DNA from: Paludibacteraceae bacterium
GTDB taxonomy: Bacteria; Bacteroidota; Bacteroidia; Bacteroidales; Paludibacteraceae
Length of the DNA: 64,000 bases
Direction of reading: 5' to 3'
Assembly (NCBI GenBank): GCA_024692565.1
Contig: JAILMN010000010.1
Coordinates: 1-64,000, forward strand
The notes below the pieces were generated by a model. The model had not been told where the DNA came from. It ran no database searches and saw nothing but the letters and a program-made list of their open reading frames with translations. Of the stretch, positions 8,661 through 17,241 are shown piece by piece. Numbering within the stretch: position 1 is the first letter of the stretch; each line of letters starts with the position of its first letter. The position numbers and the translations under genes were made by a program.

Positions 8661-9880
8661 TACAAGAGCATCATTTGAGCGCGTTTCAGCGCTGCAATAA
8701 ACCTATCCACATCCTTGCTATCGTTGTACAAACCGAACGATACACGTACTGTTCCGGGAACACCGATAGCGTACATCAGCGGCTCGGCGCAATGTTGCCC
8801 GATACGAACCGCCACACCTTGCTGATCCAGCAACGTACCTATGTCGAACGGATGGATATTCGGTATATTGAAACTAATCACGCCTGCTTTCGGTTGCCCT
8901 GCTCCATACACCGTACAACCCAAATCAACCAACTGTTTTTCGCAATATTCGGTCAACTCCCGCTCATGGTTATCAATCGCCTCTAAACCAATACTTTGCA
9001 TGTATTCGATCGCTTTATGCAAAGCATAACTACCTACGAAATTAGGCGTACCGGCTTCGAATTTATAGGGCAGCGTGTTATACGTCGTCCCGCTCCAGCG
9101 CACATGTTGAATCATCTCGCCTCCTCCTTCGTGTGGCGGTAACTGCTCGAGCCATTCGCGCTTACCATACAGAATTCCGATACCTGTCGGACCGTACATC
9201 TTATGTCCCGAAAAAGCCATAAAATCGCAATCCAGCGCTTGCACATCTACTTTCCTATGCGGCACACTCTGTGCACCATCGATACACACCAGCACTCCTT
9301 TTTCATGTGCCAAACGGATGATCTCTTCGATGGGTTGAATGGTACCCAACACATTGCTCACATGTGCCACGCTGATGAACTTCGTCTTTTCGTTCAGAAG
9401 GCCCTTAAATGCTTCAAGATCCAACGTCAAGTCTTCGCGCAAAGGAATATGCCGCAGCACAGCTTTCTTGCGTTCACACAGCATCTGCCACGGCACGATA
9501 TTCGAGTGGTGTTCCAATTCGCTGACGATGATCTCGTCTCCTTCCGAGATAAACCATTCGCCATTCGCTTTTCGCCATTCGCCTATGGAGAACGCCAGCG
9601 CGTTGATAGCGTCGGTTGTACCTTTGGTGAACACGATCTCTTCCGGCTCACGGGCGTTAATAAATGCCGCAATCTCCTTGCGCGCCTCTTCATGATGTGC
9701 GGTCGCTACCTGACTCAGATGATGCACGCCGCGGTGGATATTGCTGTTCCATTTGCTATACGCTTCTACAATCGCATCCAACACCTGCTGCGGCTTCTGA
9801 CTTGTTGCCGCATTATCCAAGTACACCAACGGCTGACCATGCACCGTTTCTTTCAATATCGGAAAATCTTCTCTATTCAT
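8660..9880 (-). CDS. sufS: Cysteine desulfurase SufS
   Basis: This PLP enzyme moves sulfur from cysteine to the Suf iron-sulfur assembly machinery. The 406-aa protein has the PLP-lysine motif FSGHKMYGP, VCIDGAQSVPH and the catalytic-cysteine loop RIGQHCAEP of group II desulfurases. Where I recall relatives reading about SFG-six residues-EGDE, this protein has GEWRKANGEWFISEGDE. That is about seven extra residues, encoded by a heptanucleotide repeat. No sufBCD genes are adjacent. It overlaps gldB by 4 bp (ATGA) and lies in the lolD run. Confidence 0.95.
   Translation of the reverse strand: MNREDFPILKETVHGQPLVYLDNAATSQKPQQVLDAIVEAYSKWNSNIHRGVHHLSQVATAHHEEARKEIAAFINAREPEEIVFTKGTTDAINALAFSIGEWRKANGEWFISEGDEIIVSELEHHSNIVPWQMLCERKKAVLRHIPLREDLTLDLEAFKGLLNEKTKFISVAHVSNVLGTIQPIEEIIRLAHEKGVLVCIDGAQSVPHRKVDVQALDCDFMAFSGHKMYGPTGIGILYGKREWLEQLPPHEGGGEMIQHVRWSGTTYNTLPYKFEAGTPNFVGSYALHKAIEYMQSIGLEAIDNHERELTEYCEKQLVDLGCTVYGAGQPKAGVISFNIPNIHPFDIGTLLDQQGVAVRIGQHCAEPLMYAIGVPGTVRVSFGLYNDSKDVDRFIAALKRAQMMLL
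9556..9583 (-). repeat. In-frame heptanucleotide repeat within sufS
   Basis: Four units on +: ATTCGCC, ATTCGCT, TTTCGCC and ATTCGCC (coding sense GGCGAAT-like). They encode GEWRKANGEW, an apparent insertion of about seven residues, equal to three 7-nt units, in an otherwise conserved part of SufS. Confidence 0.8.
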
Positions 9881-10896
9881 GGTTTGTAATAACTTTCTTC
9901 CAGTATCTTCTGCGCGTCCGGTTCTGCCATCAATTCTTGCAGCGTCACGTTTTCGTTATGCTCCATATAACTCTCCGCAATGCGCCAACCGAGCCAGATA
10001 CCCAAACGTCCCGGCGCGTCTTGTGACACTTCCGACGTGAAAGGACCATCGTTCAGATACCCGGTTAACACCAGACTCTCGGTCTTGAAAAGGTCGCGTT
10101 TGTCCATCACCAAATGCCAGATTGCACGTTCGTTTTTCACGCACCACTTCCATTGTTCTTCCGTCCAACCCATCACTTCGTAACCCGGCAGTTCATCGAA
10201 GATCTGTGATGTCAAATACATGACTTTTCCGCGGTAGAGCATCTGGTCTAACAGCCTACTTTTATCGCTCGTATAAGGCAACATCCGGAATAAAAACGCA
10301 CTTATCACATCTACCGGAATACACTCCTTGCGCATCGTCTGCTTCTGGTATTCATACACCACGCGGTTGTAGTATTCATAGTCGCTTCCGAGGTACATGT
10401 CTGCACCTATTCCCACCATTTCGTCACCAAAATAAATCGGCATCTGAAAGCCCGAAATGAACAGGTACATCGCCGGTATTTCTGTCTCCGGCCATAGATA
10501 TTGAATACGCGCAAAAGCTTTGCCCAACGACTTCTCCAAATCGCTCACATCCGCAAAAACAACCTGTTCCCGCTTGTTCGTCTCTTTGAATCCGTACAAG
10601 GTATCGTTCAGAAAAGCGGGCAGCGCCTCTTCTAAATAGGCTGTGTCTTCTGCCGGAACACCCAATATATCTTCCACCCAAAGCGGCATAAACACCGGAT
10701 ATTTGTCATACAGCACTTTCACATCCTGCGCCACACTCGCCGCGTGCACATTCATCAGCGCGTTGTCAAACCGCACAATCTCTACCTGCTGCGGCTCCAA
10801 ATCCTTCGGGAAATACGTCCGGCCGTTGTGACAAGCAGTCAAAAAAAGCGCGCAGCTGAACAATAAAAAAATATGAAATTTGAATTTTGAAATCAT
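9877..10896 (-). CDS. gldB: Gliding motility lipoprotein GldB-like
   Basis: A 339-aa predicted lipoprotein with the lipobox LTAC at about residues 18-21. The sequence (RFDNALMNV near the N-terminus, then [30 protein letters not shown] and the C-terminal [21 protein letters not shown]) follows GldB, found across Bacteroidota including non-gliding ones. GldB is required for gliding in Flavobacterium, but its biochemical role is unclear. It is coupled by 4-bp overlaps to lolD upstream and sufS downstream. gldH lies at 29.5 kb. Gliding itself cannot be concluded. Confidence 0.82.
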   Translation of the reverse strand: MISKFKFHIFLLFSCALFLTACHNGRTYFPKDLEPQQVEIVRFDNALMNVHAASVAQDVKVLYDKYPVFMPLWVEDILGVPAEDTAYLEEALPAFLNDTLYGFKETNKREQVVFADVSDLEKSLGKAFARIQYLWPETEIPAMYLFISGFQMPIYFGDEMVGIGADMYLGSDYEYYNRVVYEYQKQTMRKECIPVDVISAFLFRMLPYTSDKSRLLDQMLYRGKVMYLTSQIFDELPGYEVMGWTEEQWKWCVKNERAIWHLVMDKRDLFKTESLVLTGYLNDGPFTSEVSQDAPGRLGIWLGWRIAESYMEHNENVTLQELMAEPDAQKILEESYYKP

Positions 10897-11549
10897 AAAT
10901 TTGAAATAACTCCGTCTTTGATTTCGATAATGCGGTCTGCAATAGATGCCAACTCCTTATCGTGCGTAACGAGCAAAATCGTCTGCCCGTATTCCTTGCG
11001 CAGCTGCAGCAGCAACTCGCTTAACTCCTTTTTGTTCTTCTCATCCAGACTTCCTGTCGGTTCATCCGCCAAGATAATATCCGGCGCCATCATCAGCGCA
11101 CGAGCTGCGGCTACACGCTGTTTCTCGCCTCCGGACAGTTCATTCGGCTTATGTTCCATCCGGTCGCCCAGACCCAAATCGCGCAGTAACTTCTCCGCAC
11201 GGGGTATATACTCGTTCTCTTTCTCACGCGCTATCATCGCCGGGATACACACGTTCTCCAACGCCGTGAACTCCGGCAACAACTGATGGAATTGGAAAAT
11301 GAATCCGATATGTTTGTTTCGGAAAGCCGCCAACTCTTTATCGCCTTTCGCCATCAGTTTTTCGCCGTTAATAATCACTTCGCCTTTCGTCGGACGATCC
11401 AGCGTCCCGATGATCTGCAGCAAGGTCGTCTTGCCTGCTCCCGATTTACCGACGATCGCTACAATCTCGCCTTTTTCAACGCGCAGATTAACACCTTTCA
11501 GCACTTCCAAATCACCGAAAGATTTCCATATATCCTTCACTTCAATCAT
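10893..11549 (-). CDS. lolD: ABC transporter ATP-binding protein, LolD/MacB type
   Basis: A 218-aa ATPase subunit with Walker [13 protein letters not shown] (about 34-45), signature [15 protein letters not shown], Walker [10 protein letters not shown] and the switch histidine in LVTHD. Similarity is to LolD, which powers release of lipoproteins from the inner membrane, and to the related MacB/FtsE group. No permease is adjacent, so LolD is the likely but not certain assignment. It is the first gene of an eight-gene minus-strand run with a clear promoter at 11572-11603. Confidence 0.85.
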   Translation of the reverse strand: MIEVKDIWKSFGDLEVLKGVNLRVEKGEIVAIVGKSGAGKTTLLQIIGTLDRPTKGEVIINGEKLMAKGDKELAAFRNKHIGFIFQFHQLLPEFTALENVCIPAMIAREKENEYIPRAEKLLRDLGLGDRMEHKPNELSGGEKQRVAAARALMMAPDIILADEPTGSLDEKNKKELSELLLQLRKEYGQTILLVTHDKELASIADRIIEIKDGVISNL

Positions 11550-11571
11550 AACTGATTCGTAATTTTGGGCA

Positions 11572-11603
11572 CAAAATTACTGCTTTTTTTTGATATACGC
11601 AAA
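11572..11603 (-). promoter_or_regulatory. lolD-operon promoter
   Basis: On the minus strand TTTG (11603-11600) is followed after 20 bp by TAATTTTG (11579-11572), and the spacer has the A8 tract and GCAG before TA. The predicted start lies about 18 nt upstream of the lolD ATG. Confidence 0.75.
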
Positions 11604-11618
11604 TTTAATGTAAAAAAA

Positions 11619-12524
11619 CTACATCGAACCTAATGCCAGACAGATTAGTCCGAGGATAATTCCTGCCATACAACAGATCTTAGGAATAGCATTTTTCTCC
11701 TGCAGAAAAATCAACCCATAGGCAAAGCCTATCACTGTTCCGCCGCGGCGAATCGTACTTACCACAGCGATCAGCGAATCCGGGTCGCGGAGCGCTAGCA
11801 TATACACATTATCGCTGATAATCAGAAAAATCGAAATCAACATGATCACACCCACGCGTTGGATGGACACTTTTCCACTCTCGCGTTTATGCACTATCAA
11901 CCAAGCGATCAGCATCATAACTGCCTGATAAAGAGTGTAATAGACCTGCACGGCATTATGGTCGTATCGCCGCATCAGGAACTTGTCGTACAATCCCGAA
12001 CAAGCGCCGATCAGTATCGCCAAGGCCAGGCAGAAATAATATTTGTACATCTCCTGCGTGTGCGTCAAACCGCCTTCCGACTTATGCGTGAACGAGAAAA
12101 GGAAGATAGTCCCGATAGCGATCAGCACACCTGCCCACTGCCATCCGTTCAATCGTTCGCCGAAAATCAATACCGCGCCGACCAATGTCCACATAGGCCG
12201 CGTCGCTTGCATAGGACTGACTACCGACAGCGGTAATTGTTTGAGCGAAATGTACGCAAAAATCCAACTGCTTAATACGATGACCGATTTTAACACCGTT
12301 AGCAAATGGCCTTTCAAATCCAATTGCGGCACAAAAAACGGTGTTTCGCTCATTGTCTCCGGCATGTATCTGGACAGCAGAAGCGGCATAGACAACAGTA
12401 CCGCAGACACGCATATACTGAGCGTCAATACGTCCACCACTTTGTTCTCCCGCAGCGCCATCTTCTTGCTGATGTCGTAGCACCCGAGACACAGAGCCGA
12501 TATAAACGCCAAAACTATCCACAT
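11619..12524 (-). CDS. DMT/EamA-family transporter
   Basis: A 301-aa inner-membrane protein with about ten hydrophobic helices in two EamA-like halves. It includes the typical SVVSPMQATRPMWTLVGAVLIFGERLNGWQWAGVLI stretch closing the first half and GLIFLQEKNAIPKICCMAGIILGLICL at the end. Members export metabolites or take up small solutes, and the substrate cannot be inferred. It is the last gene of the mreB run, 5 bp after the S41 protease. No intrinsic terminator is visible between it and the lolD promoter. Confidence 0.85.
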   Translation of the reverse strand: MWIVLAFISALCLGCYDISKKMALRENKVVDVLTLSICVSAVLLSMPLLLSRYMPETMSETPFFVPQLDLKGHLLTVLKSVIVLSSWIFAYISLKQLPLSVVSPMQATRPMWTLVGAVLIFGERLNGWQWAGVLIAIGTIFLFSFTHKSEGGLTHTQEMYKYYFCLALAILIGACSGLYDKFLMRRYDHNAVQVYYTLYQAVMMLIAWLIVHKRESGKVSIQRVGVIMLISIFLIISDNVYMLALRDPDSLIAVVSTIRRGGTVIGFAYGLIFLQEKNAIPKICCMAGIILGLICLALGSM

Positions 12525-12529
12525 AAATT

Positions 12530-13540
12530 CTATTGCACAGAGAGAATCTGGATGGCTTTTTCGATAATGTCGTCTTTGTCCGTACTGGTCATCGTGACTA
12601 AGATATCCGGTTCGATGCCCGGCTCAATATCTTTTTTGTCGCGGTCAAACATCCTTACACTCGAGAAACGCACGAGCCAACCGCAAGGCATCTCATAACT
12701 CATCGGCATTCCTCCTCCGCCTCCGCTTATGCCGCCGATAATGGTAGCTCGCTCGGCATAACGCATCATACTGACAAACAGATTCGTAGCCGAGTAGCTG
12801 TGACGATTGCATAGTACAACGACCGGCTTTTGCCATTTGCGATTACCCATCAGCGAGGCATCTAACGTCATAGGTTCCAGCGCCGAAAAATCATTATGCC
12901 CCGGACCCGTCTTATGCTGCCAATAACCGATCGTTTGATCGCTTGCGAAGAACGGAGCTGCCAGATTGTACGCATTCGATATACTGCCTCCGCCGTTATT
13001 GCGCACGTCGATAATCAAACCTTTGCAATCTTTGAAAGCCGAGAAAATCCAAGCGATATTGGCTGCACCGAAATCATTCGAGAAACTGGAATAATAGATA
13101 TATCCGATACGGCCTTCGTCAATCGTGCAATAATACAATCCGCCTGCTACCCGATAATCATGCATATAGAGCGCCTGTAGAGCCGTATTGAAATTTGCAG
13201 GAAACGTATCGTACCAAGCTGTATTGACGCTGCGGTCAAAAGCCGAGTAAAGGTTCACGTGCCCGTCACGCAGCGAATCAAGCATACTCGCGCATAAGTC
13301 AAATAACGCTACCTGCTCATTCTTCTTCAACTTAGCCGCTTTAGCCACATACTCATCATGAATAGCCGACCAGTCGATATCTTTAGTATCGATATAGCAA
13401 TAGCGGGTGTCGATAATCTGCCATAACGCTTCCACATTATCCACCGGGTCCATCGAGAATGGAATTTCATCTTTGGAGCGACAAGAGGTCAACAAAAGAC
13501 CCGTCGTCAGAAATGCGAATATGACGTTTCGTATTCTCAT
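12530..13540 (-). CDS. S41-family (C-terminal processing type) peptidase, lipoprotein
   Basis: A 336-aa predicted lipoprotein (signal ending LLTSC) with a tail-specific protease domain. LRDGHVNLYS lies in the N-terminal cap. GLIIDVRNNGGGSI, VVLCNRHSYSATNLF with the likely catalytic serine, and EPGIEPDILV are S41 hallmarks. No clear PDZ domain is seen between cap and catalytic core, as in several Bacteroidota S41 lipoproteins. It probably trims proteins at the cell envelope. Its ATG overlaps the preceding DUF3316-like gene by 4 bp. Confidence 0.87.
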   Translation of the reverse strand: MRIRNVIFAFLTTGLLLTSCRSKDEIPFSMDPVDNVEALWQIIDTRYCYIDTKDIDWSAIHDEYVAKAAKLKKNEQVALFDLCASMLDSLRDGHVNLYSAFDRSVNTAWYDTFPANFNTALQALYMHDYRVAGGLYYCTIDEGRIGYIYYSSFSNDFGAANIAWIFSAFKDCKGLIIDVRNNGGGSISNAYNLAAPFFASDQTIGYWQHKTGPGHNDFSALEPMTLDASLMGNRKWQKPVVVLCNRHSYSATNLFVSMMRYAERATIIGGISGGGGGMPMSYEMPCGWLVRFSSVRMFDRDKKDIEPGIEPDILVTMTSTDKDDIIEKAIQILSVQ

Positions 13541-14355
13541 AATTTTGCGTTTGCGTGAATCTTATATTTCCATCGACAACCGATAATGAAGCTGAATTGA
13601 TTGCGCATAAAATGTAAGTCGGCTGTGCCGTAATTGACAAACTGATGCTCTGCGCCTACGCGCCACGTGGAGTGCGGAAACTGCAGATCCAAACTCAACT
13701 CATGCTTAACCGTATTGTGATTCCAATGTCCGGAACAGCGCGCCTGACCCGGTACACCTTCTATGATCTCATAGTACGACTGCCAGTATTCGGGCAGATA
13801 ATCAAAGCCTATCAGATTCGTTCGCAGCAGGTAATTCAAGCGGTAACTCGTTTTCTTGCCGTAGAATGACCAACTGATGCCGCCCATCGCCATCACATCA
13901 ATAGCGATGTCTAATGAGACGATTTTATTGACATTGCTTGTGTGTTCGCGCACATTGAATTCCGCCTCCAAATACGGTCCCACATGCACGCGCAACCGCT
14001 CATCGAACCATCGCCATTCATAGAGCGCACCCCAACCTGCCGACACCTGCACGCCCAGAAAACGATTGGAATACGCAGCGTTATGATAGTTGGTCAGGAA
14101 TACATCCGCGCGACCCACATGTGCCCAATTCGCCAATTGACCGGTTTTACCCAAACGGGTGTCTTGGCGGAAGGGTTGCCACCATTCATTGCCGATACCA
14201 TACTGCAAACCCGTGTATCCCAACGGACTGAGGTACGAATCCAGTTGGTAGCCCGAACCGATCTTGACTCTCAAGATATTATCGTGTTCCACATTTTCCT
14301 GCGCCATCAGTAGCACCGGAAAACATAACAACCCTATGAGCCATAGTTTCTTCAA
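13537..14355 (-). CDS. Exported beta-rich protein, DUF3316-like
   Basis: A 272-aa protein with a cleavable signal peptide (MKKLWLIGLLCFPVLLMAQ). The body alternates polar and hydrophobic residues with many Tyr/Trp (GYTGLQYGIGNEWWQPF, FLGVQVSAGWGALYEW) and ends in FSFIIGCRWKY, which suits an outer-membrane beta-barrel. It resembles Bacteroidota DUF3316 proteins. No function is known. It overlaps tsaE and the S41 gene by 4 bp each. Confidence 0.65.
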   Translation of the reverse strand: MKKLWLIGLLCFPVLLMAQENVEHDNILRVKIGSGYQLDSYLSPLGYTGLQYGIGNEWWQPFRQDTRLGKTGQLANWAHVGRADVFLTNYHNAAYSNRFLGVQVSAGWGALYEWRWFDERLRVHVGPYLEAEFNVREHTSNVNKIVSLDIAIDVMAMGGISWSFYGKKTSYRLNYLLRTNLIGFDYLPEYWQSYYEIIEGVPGQARCSGHWNHNTVKHELSLDLQFPHSTWRVGAEHQFVNYGTADLHFMRNQFSFIIGCRWKYKIHANAKL

Positions 14356-14822
14356 TCTTCAATTATCAATAAGCGGTCGCCATTCTTCTGCGGTACAATC
14401 TTGATCCAAACGGTGTCTTCTGGCAGAAGCGGTTCAATCTTCTCCGGCCATTCGATGAAGCAGTAGTTACCCGAATATAGATATTCTTCTGCGCCGAGGT
14501 CCATCGCCTCGCGGATGTCTTTCAGTCGATAGCAATCGAAATGAAACACCTCACCCCGATAGGGTTGTTCCACATCATACACATTAACGATCGCAAACGT
14601 AGGACTATTGACCACATCCGTCGAACCCATCTCTTCCACCAACTTTTTGATGAACGTCGTCTTACCGGCACCCATCTGACCATCGAATGCAAACACACGA
14701 TGTGGTTCGCAACTCTTCAGAATCTCCAATGCACTCGATGTTCTATTTTGCTCATTAAGCAGAAAAATGTTGGATTTGTCGTCTAATTTGACAGTATAAG
14801 TACGCATAGTCTTGCTTTTCAT
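14352..14822 (-). CDS. tsaE: tRNA threonylcarbamoyladenosine biosynthesis ATPase TsaE
   Basis: TsaE is the ATPase partner of TsaB/TsaD in making t6A37 on ANN-reading tRNAs. The protein has Walker A DGQMGAGKTTFIKKL (about 47-61), NSPTFAIVNVY, FHFDCYRL and CFIEWPEKI, all diagnostic. The track start gives 156 aa. An internal Met at residue 6 (MRTYTVKL) is an alternative. The tRNA-Asn of this window is itself a t6A substrate by codon class. It lies 8 bp after uvrC in the mreB run. Confidence 0.94.
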   Translation of the reverse strand: MKSKTMRTYTVKLDDKSNIFLLNEQNRTSSALEILKSCEPHRVFAFDGQMGAGKTTFIKKLVEEMGSTDVVNSPTFAIVNVYDVEQPYRGEVFHFDCYRLKDIREAMDLGAEEYLYSGNYCFIEWPEKIEPLLPEDTVWIKIVPQKNGDRLLIIED

Positions 14823-14829
14823 TCAATTC

Positions 14830-16647
14830 TCAGAGACTTATTTTGGCCTGTAATTGCTCGTAAACCATTGATCCTCTGTGAGTTCCGAGCAAATTGACCA
14901 TTTCTTCTTTGCTGGCACTTCTGGCGCGTTTCACGGAACCGAAATGAGTCAGTATTTTTTGCTTCGTTGATTCGCCAACCCCCTGTAAATCATCCAGTTG
15001 GCTGTGAATTTGTGCCTTCGATCGCTTCTTTTTGTGGTACGAAATAGCAAATCGGTGCACTTCGTCCTGTATGTTAGTCAGCAATCGGAACACTTCGCTC
15101 GTTACGGGCATCGAAATCTCTTTCGGAGGAAAACCAAACAACAACGTCTGTGTTCGGTGTTTGTCATTTTTCTTCAATCCCGCAATCGGAATCTTCAATC
15201 CCAACTGATCTTCCACCGCTTCTCGGATAGCGTGCATCTGACCCAAACCTCCGTCAGCAATAATCAGATCCGGCATCTGTCCGTTTTCATCGAGCAAATG
15301 TTGATATCTTCTCCTTACCACTTCGCGCATACTTGCGTAGTCATCCGCGCCATCTACGGTCTTGATCTCAAATCGCTTGTAATCGCTCTTGCTCGGTTTT
15401 GCCATCCGATAGACCACGCAACCCGCTACCGCACTCTCGCCTTGTATATTCGAGTTATCGAAGCAGTCAATCCATCTGGGCAAACTCTCCAAACCCATCA
15501 TCTTCTGCAATTCCGTCAGGATCCGTACGCCCCGTTGCTCCGGGTTGAGTTTATCTTCCTGTTTTAATCGGTCTAATTTGTACTGCCTTACATTCTGCAT
15601 CGCCAGGTCAAGCAGCTTCTTCTTGTCCCCACTTACGGCAATATGCACATGCAGGTTTTCATCAAATATCTCCGGAATGAACGGAACAATCACATCTTGC
15701 GTCGTGCTCTCTAATCGCTCTCGCAACTCCATCATGCCAATCGCCAGCAGTTCCTCTTTCTCTTCTTCCATCTTACGGCGATATTCAATCGTCTGTCCCT
15801 GTACGATACATCCGTTGTGCACATGCAGCATCGATATATACACTCGGTCGTCTTGCTCATCGTAACCGAATACATCCGCCTCTTTTGCCGATGAATTCGT
15901 GATAATGGTCTTGCTCTTGAATTGCTCGAGCAACTCTATCTTACGCTTCAGGTCAGCGGCTTCTTCAAACTTAAGTTCCTCCGCTTTCATCAGCATTTCT
16001 TGTTCCAATTGGCGTCCTATCTCGTGTGCGTCGCCTTTAATGAGTCTGCGCGCTTGGTCGATCCACTCTGCATAGTGTTCTTGTCCTTTGCCTTCACAGA
16101 TACCGCAGCAATTCTTCAGGTAATACTTCAGACACACGCGCATCTTCTTTTTCTCGATGGAATCGGGAGAAATAGGAATATTGCAGGTTCGAATCGGATA
16201 CAGTTTGTGAATCAACTCCAATACCGTCTCTACCGTGTTGCCAAAACTGTAAGGTCCGTAGTATTCACCGGACTTTTTGTTGATCGTTCGCGTTTTGGAG
16301 ATCCGGGGGAAAGGCTCTTTGGTGATGCAGATAGACGGATAGCTTTTCCCGTCTTTCAGCAAGATATTATACCGCGGCTGATATTGCTTGATGAGGTTAT
16401 TCTCTAATAAGAATGCATCCTGCTCACTCTCTACTACCACATACCGTATATCCGCTATGTGCGCAACCAGTTGTCGGGTCTTGGATGATTGGTGATCTTT
16501 GTTGAAATAGCTATTGACGCGCCTGTGCAGGTTCTTGGCTTTACCCACATAGATAATCTGCCCGTCCTTGTCAAAGTATTGGTACACTCCCGGACTCTCC
16601 GGAATACGCTTCAGGAGAAGGGCTATATGATCATCTTTTTTATTCAT
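14830..16647 (-). CDS. uvrC: Excinuclease ABC subunit C
   Basis: UvrC makes the dual incisions in nucleotide excision repair. At 605 aa it is full length. The N-terminal GIY-YIG nuclease (PGVYQYF...IIYVGKAKNL, residues about 18-40) is followed by a cysteine-bearing region (CLKYYLKNCCGICEG), a UVR motif (EEAADLKRKIELLEQF), an RNase H-like second nuclease (DCFDNSNIQGESAVAGCVVY, IADGGLGQM) and C-terminal helix-hairpin-helix motifs (LQGVGESTKQKILTHFGS). It overlaps the apt reading frame by 8 bp. Confidence 0.97.
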   Translation of the reverse strand: MNKKDDHIALLLKRIPESPGVYQYFDKDGQIIYVGKAKNLHRRVNSYFNKDHQSSKTRQLVAHIADIRYVVVESEQDAFLLENNLIKQYQPRYNILLKDGKSYPSICITKEPFPRISKTRTINKKSGEYYGPYSFGNTVETVLELIHKLYPIRTCNIPISPDSIEKKKMRVCLKYYLKNCCGICEGKGQEHYAEWIDQARRLIKGDAHEIGRQLEQEMLMKAEELKFEEAADLKRKIELLEQFKSKTIITNSSAKEADVFGYDEQDDRVYISMLHVHNGCIVQGQTIEYRRKMEEEKEELLAIGMMELRERLESTTQDVIVPFIPEIFDENLHVHIAVSGDKKKLLDLAMQNVRQYKLDRLKQEDKLNPEQRGVRILTELQKMMGLESLPRWIDCFDNSNIQGESAVAGCVVYRMAKPSKSDYKRFEIKTVDGADDYASMREVVRRRYQHLLDENGQMPDLIIADGGLGQMHAIREAVEDQLGLKIPIAGLKKNDKHRTQTLLFGFPPKEISMPVTSEVFRLLTNIQDEVHRFAISYHKKKRSKAQIHSQLDDLQGVGESTKQKILTHFGSVKRARSASKEEMVNLLGTHRGSMVYEQLQAKISL

Positions 16648-17179
16648 CCACCTCTATCCCAAAGAGGCAATCAACTTCAGCTGCTTCGCCTTTCAGATAC
16701 TCGCGCCCATGCAATCCTTCCAGTTCAATAATGCAATTGACGTAGATTTTCTTCACGCCCAATTTCTTCACCAACTTGATTGCGGCCTCCATCGAACCAC
16801 CTGTAGCTAAGATGTCATCATGAATCAGTACTACATCGTTGGGCGACAATGCATCTTTGTGAATCTGTATTGTGTCGTCGCCATACTCCTTCTTGTACGT
16901 CACAGACACCGTCTCTGCCGGAAGCTTGTTGTGCTTACGAATAGGTACAAATCCCGCATTGAGTTCTATGGCTACCGCCGGAGCTAATATAAAACCTCGT
17001 GACTCAATGCCCACCACTTGCGTGATACCCGCGTTTTTATACCTACGCACAATCTCATCTTTCATCCAACGAAGACACTCTGGCTTATCTAATGCCGTAG
17101 TAATGTCCTTAAATTGAATACCTTTTACGGGGAAATCCGGTACGTTACGAATTGCCCTTTTTACATCTTCTGCTGTCAT
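16640..17179 (-). CDS. apt: Adenine phosphoribosyltransferase
   Basis: Apt converts adenine and PRPP to AMP in purine salvage. PRPP-binding VLIHDDILATGGSMEAA, the ESRGFILAP segment and RKHNKLPAETVSVTYKKEYG are family-typical. The ORF track starts at 17230. I favour the ATG at 17179 (MTAEDVKRAI), giving 179 aa, because the extra codons are not family-like and their MFHVEQ stretch is simply the translation of the parS site. It lies between mnmG and uvrC. Confidence 0.93.
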   Translation of the reverse strand: MTAEDVKRAIRNVPDFPVKGIQFKDITTALDKPECLRWMKDEIVRRYKNAGITQVVGIESRGFILAPAVAIELNAGFVPIRKHNKLPAETVSVTYKKEYGDDTIQIHKDALSPNDVVLIHDDILATGGSMEAAIKLVKKLGVKKIYVNCIIELEGLHGREYLKGEAAEVDCLFGIEVDE

Positions 17180-17192
17180 ATGTTTATGTGTT

Positions 17193-17208
17193 TGTTCCAC
17201 GTGAAACA
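17193..17208. other. parS chromosome-partitioning site
   Basis: The 16-mer TGTTCCACGTGAAACA matches the ParB-binding consensus TGTTNCACGTGAAACA at every fixed position and is a near-perfect palindrome. It lies between apt and mnmG (gidA), a gene classically near replication origins. It is the only full match I found in the window. parA and parB are not here. Confidence 0.85.
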
Positions 17209-17241
17209 TTTTAAGTAGTTTGCTTTGCAAACTAAAATCAC

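Noticed and set aside
9203-9889. 228-aa plus-strand ORF opposite sufS
   Set aside because: Shadow of the clear SufS coding sequence; no recognisable domains.
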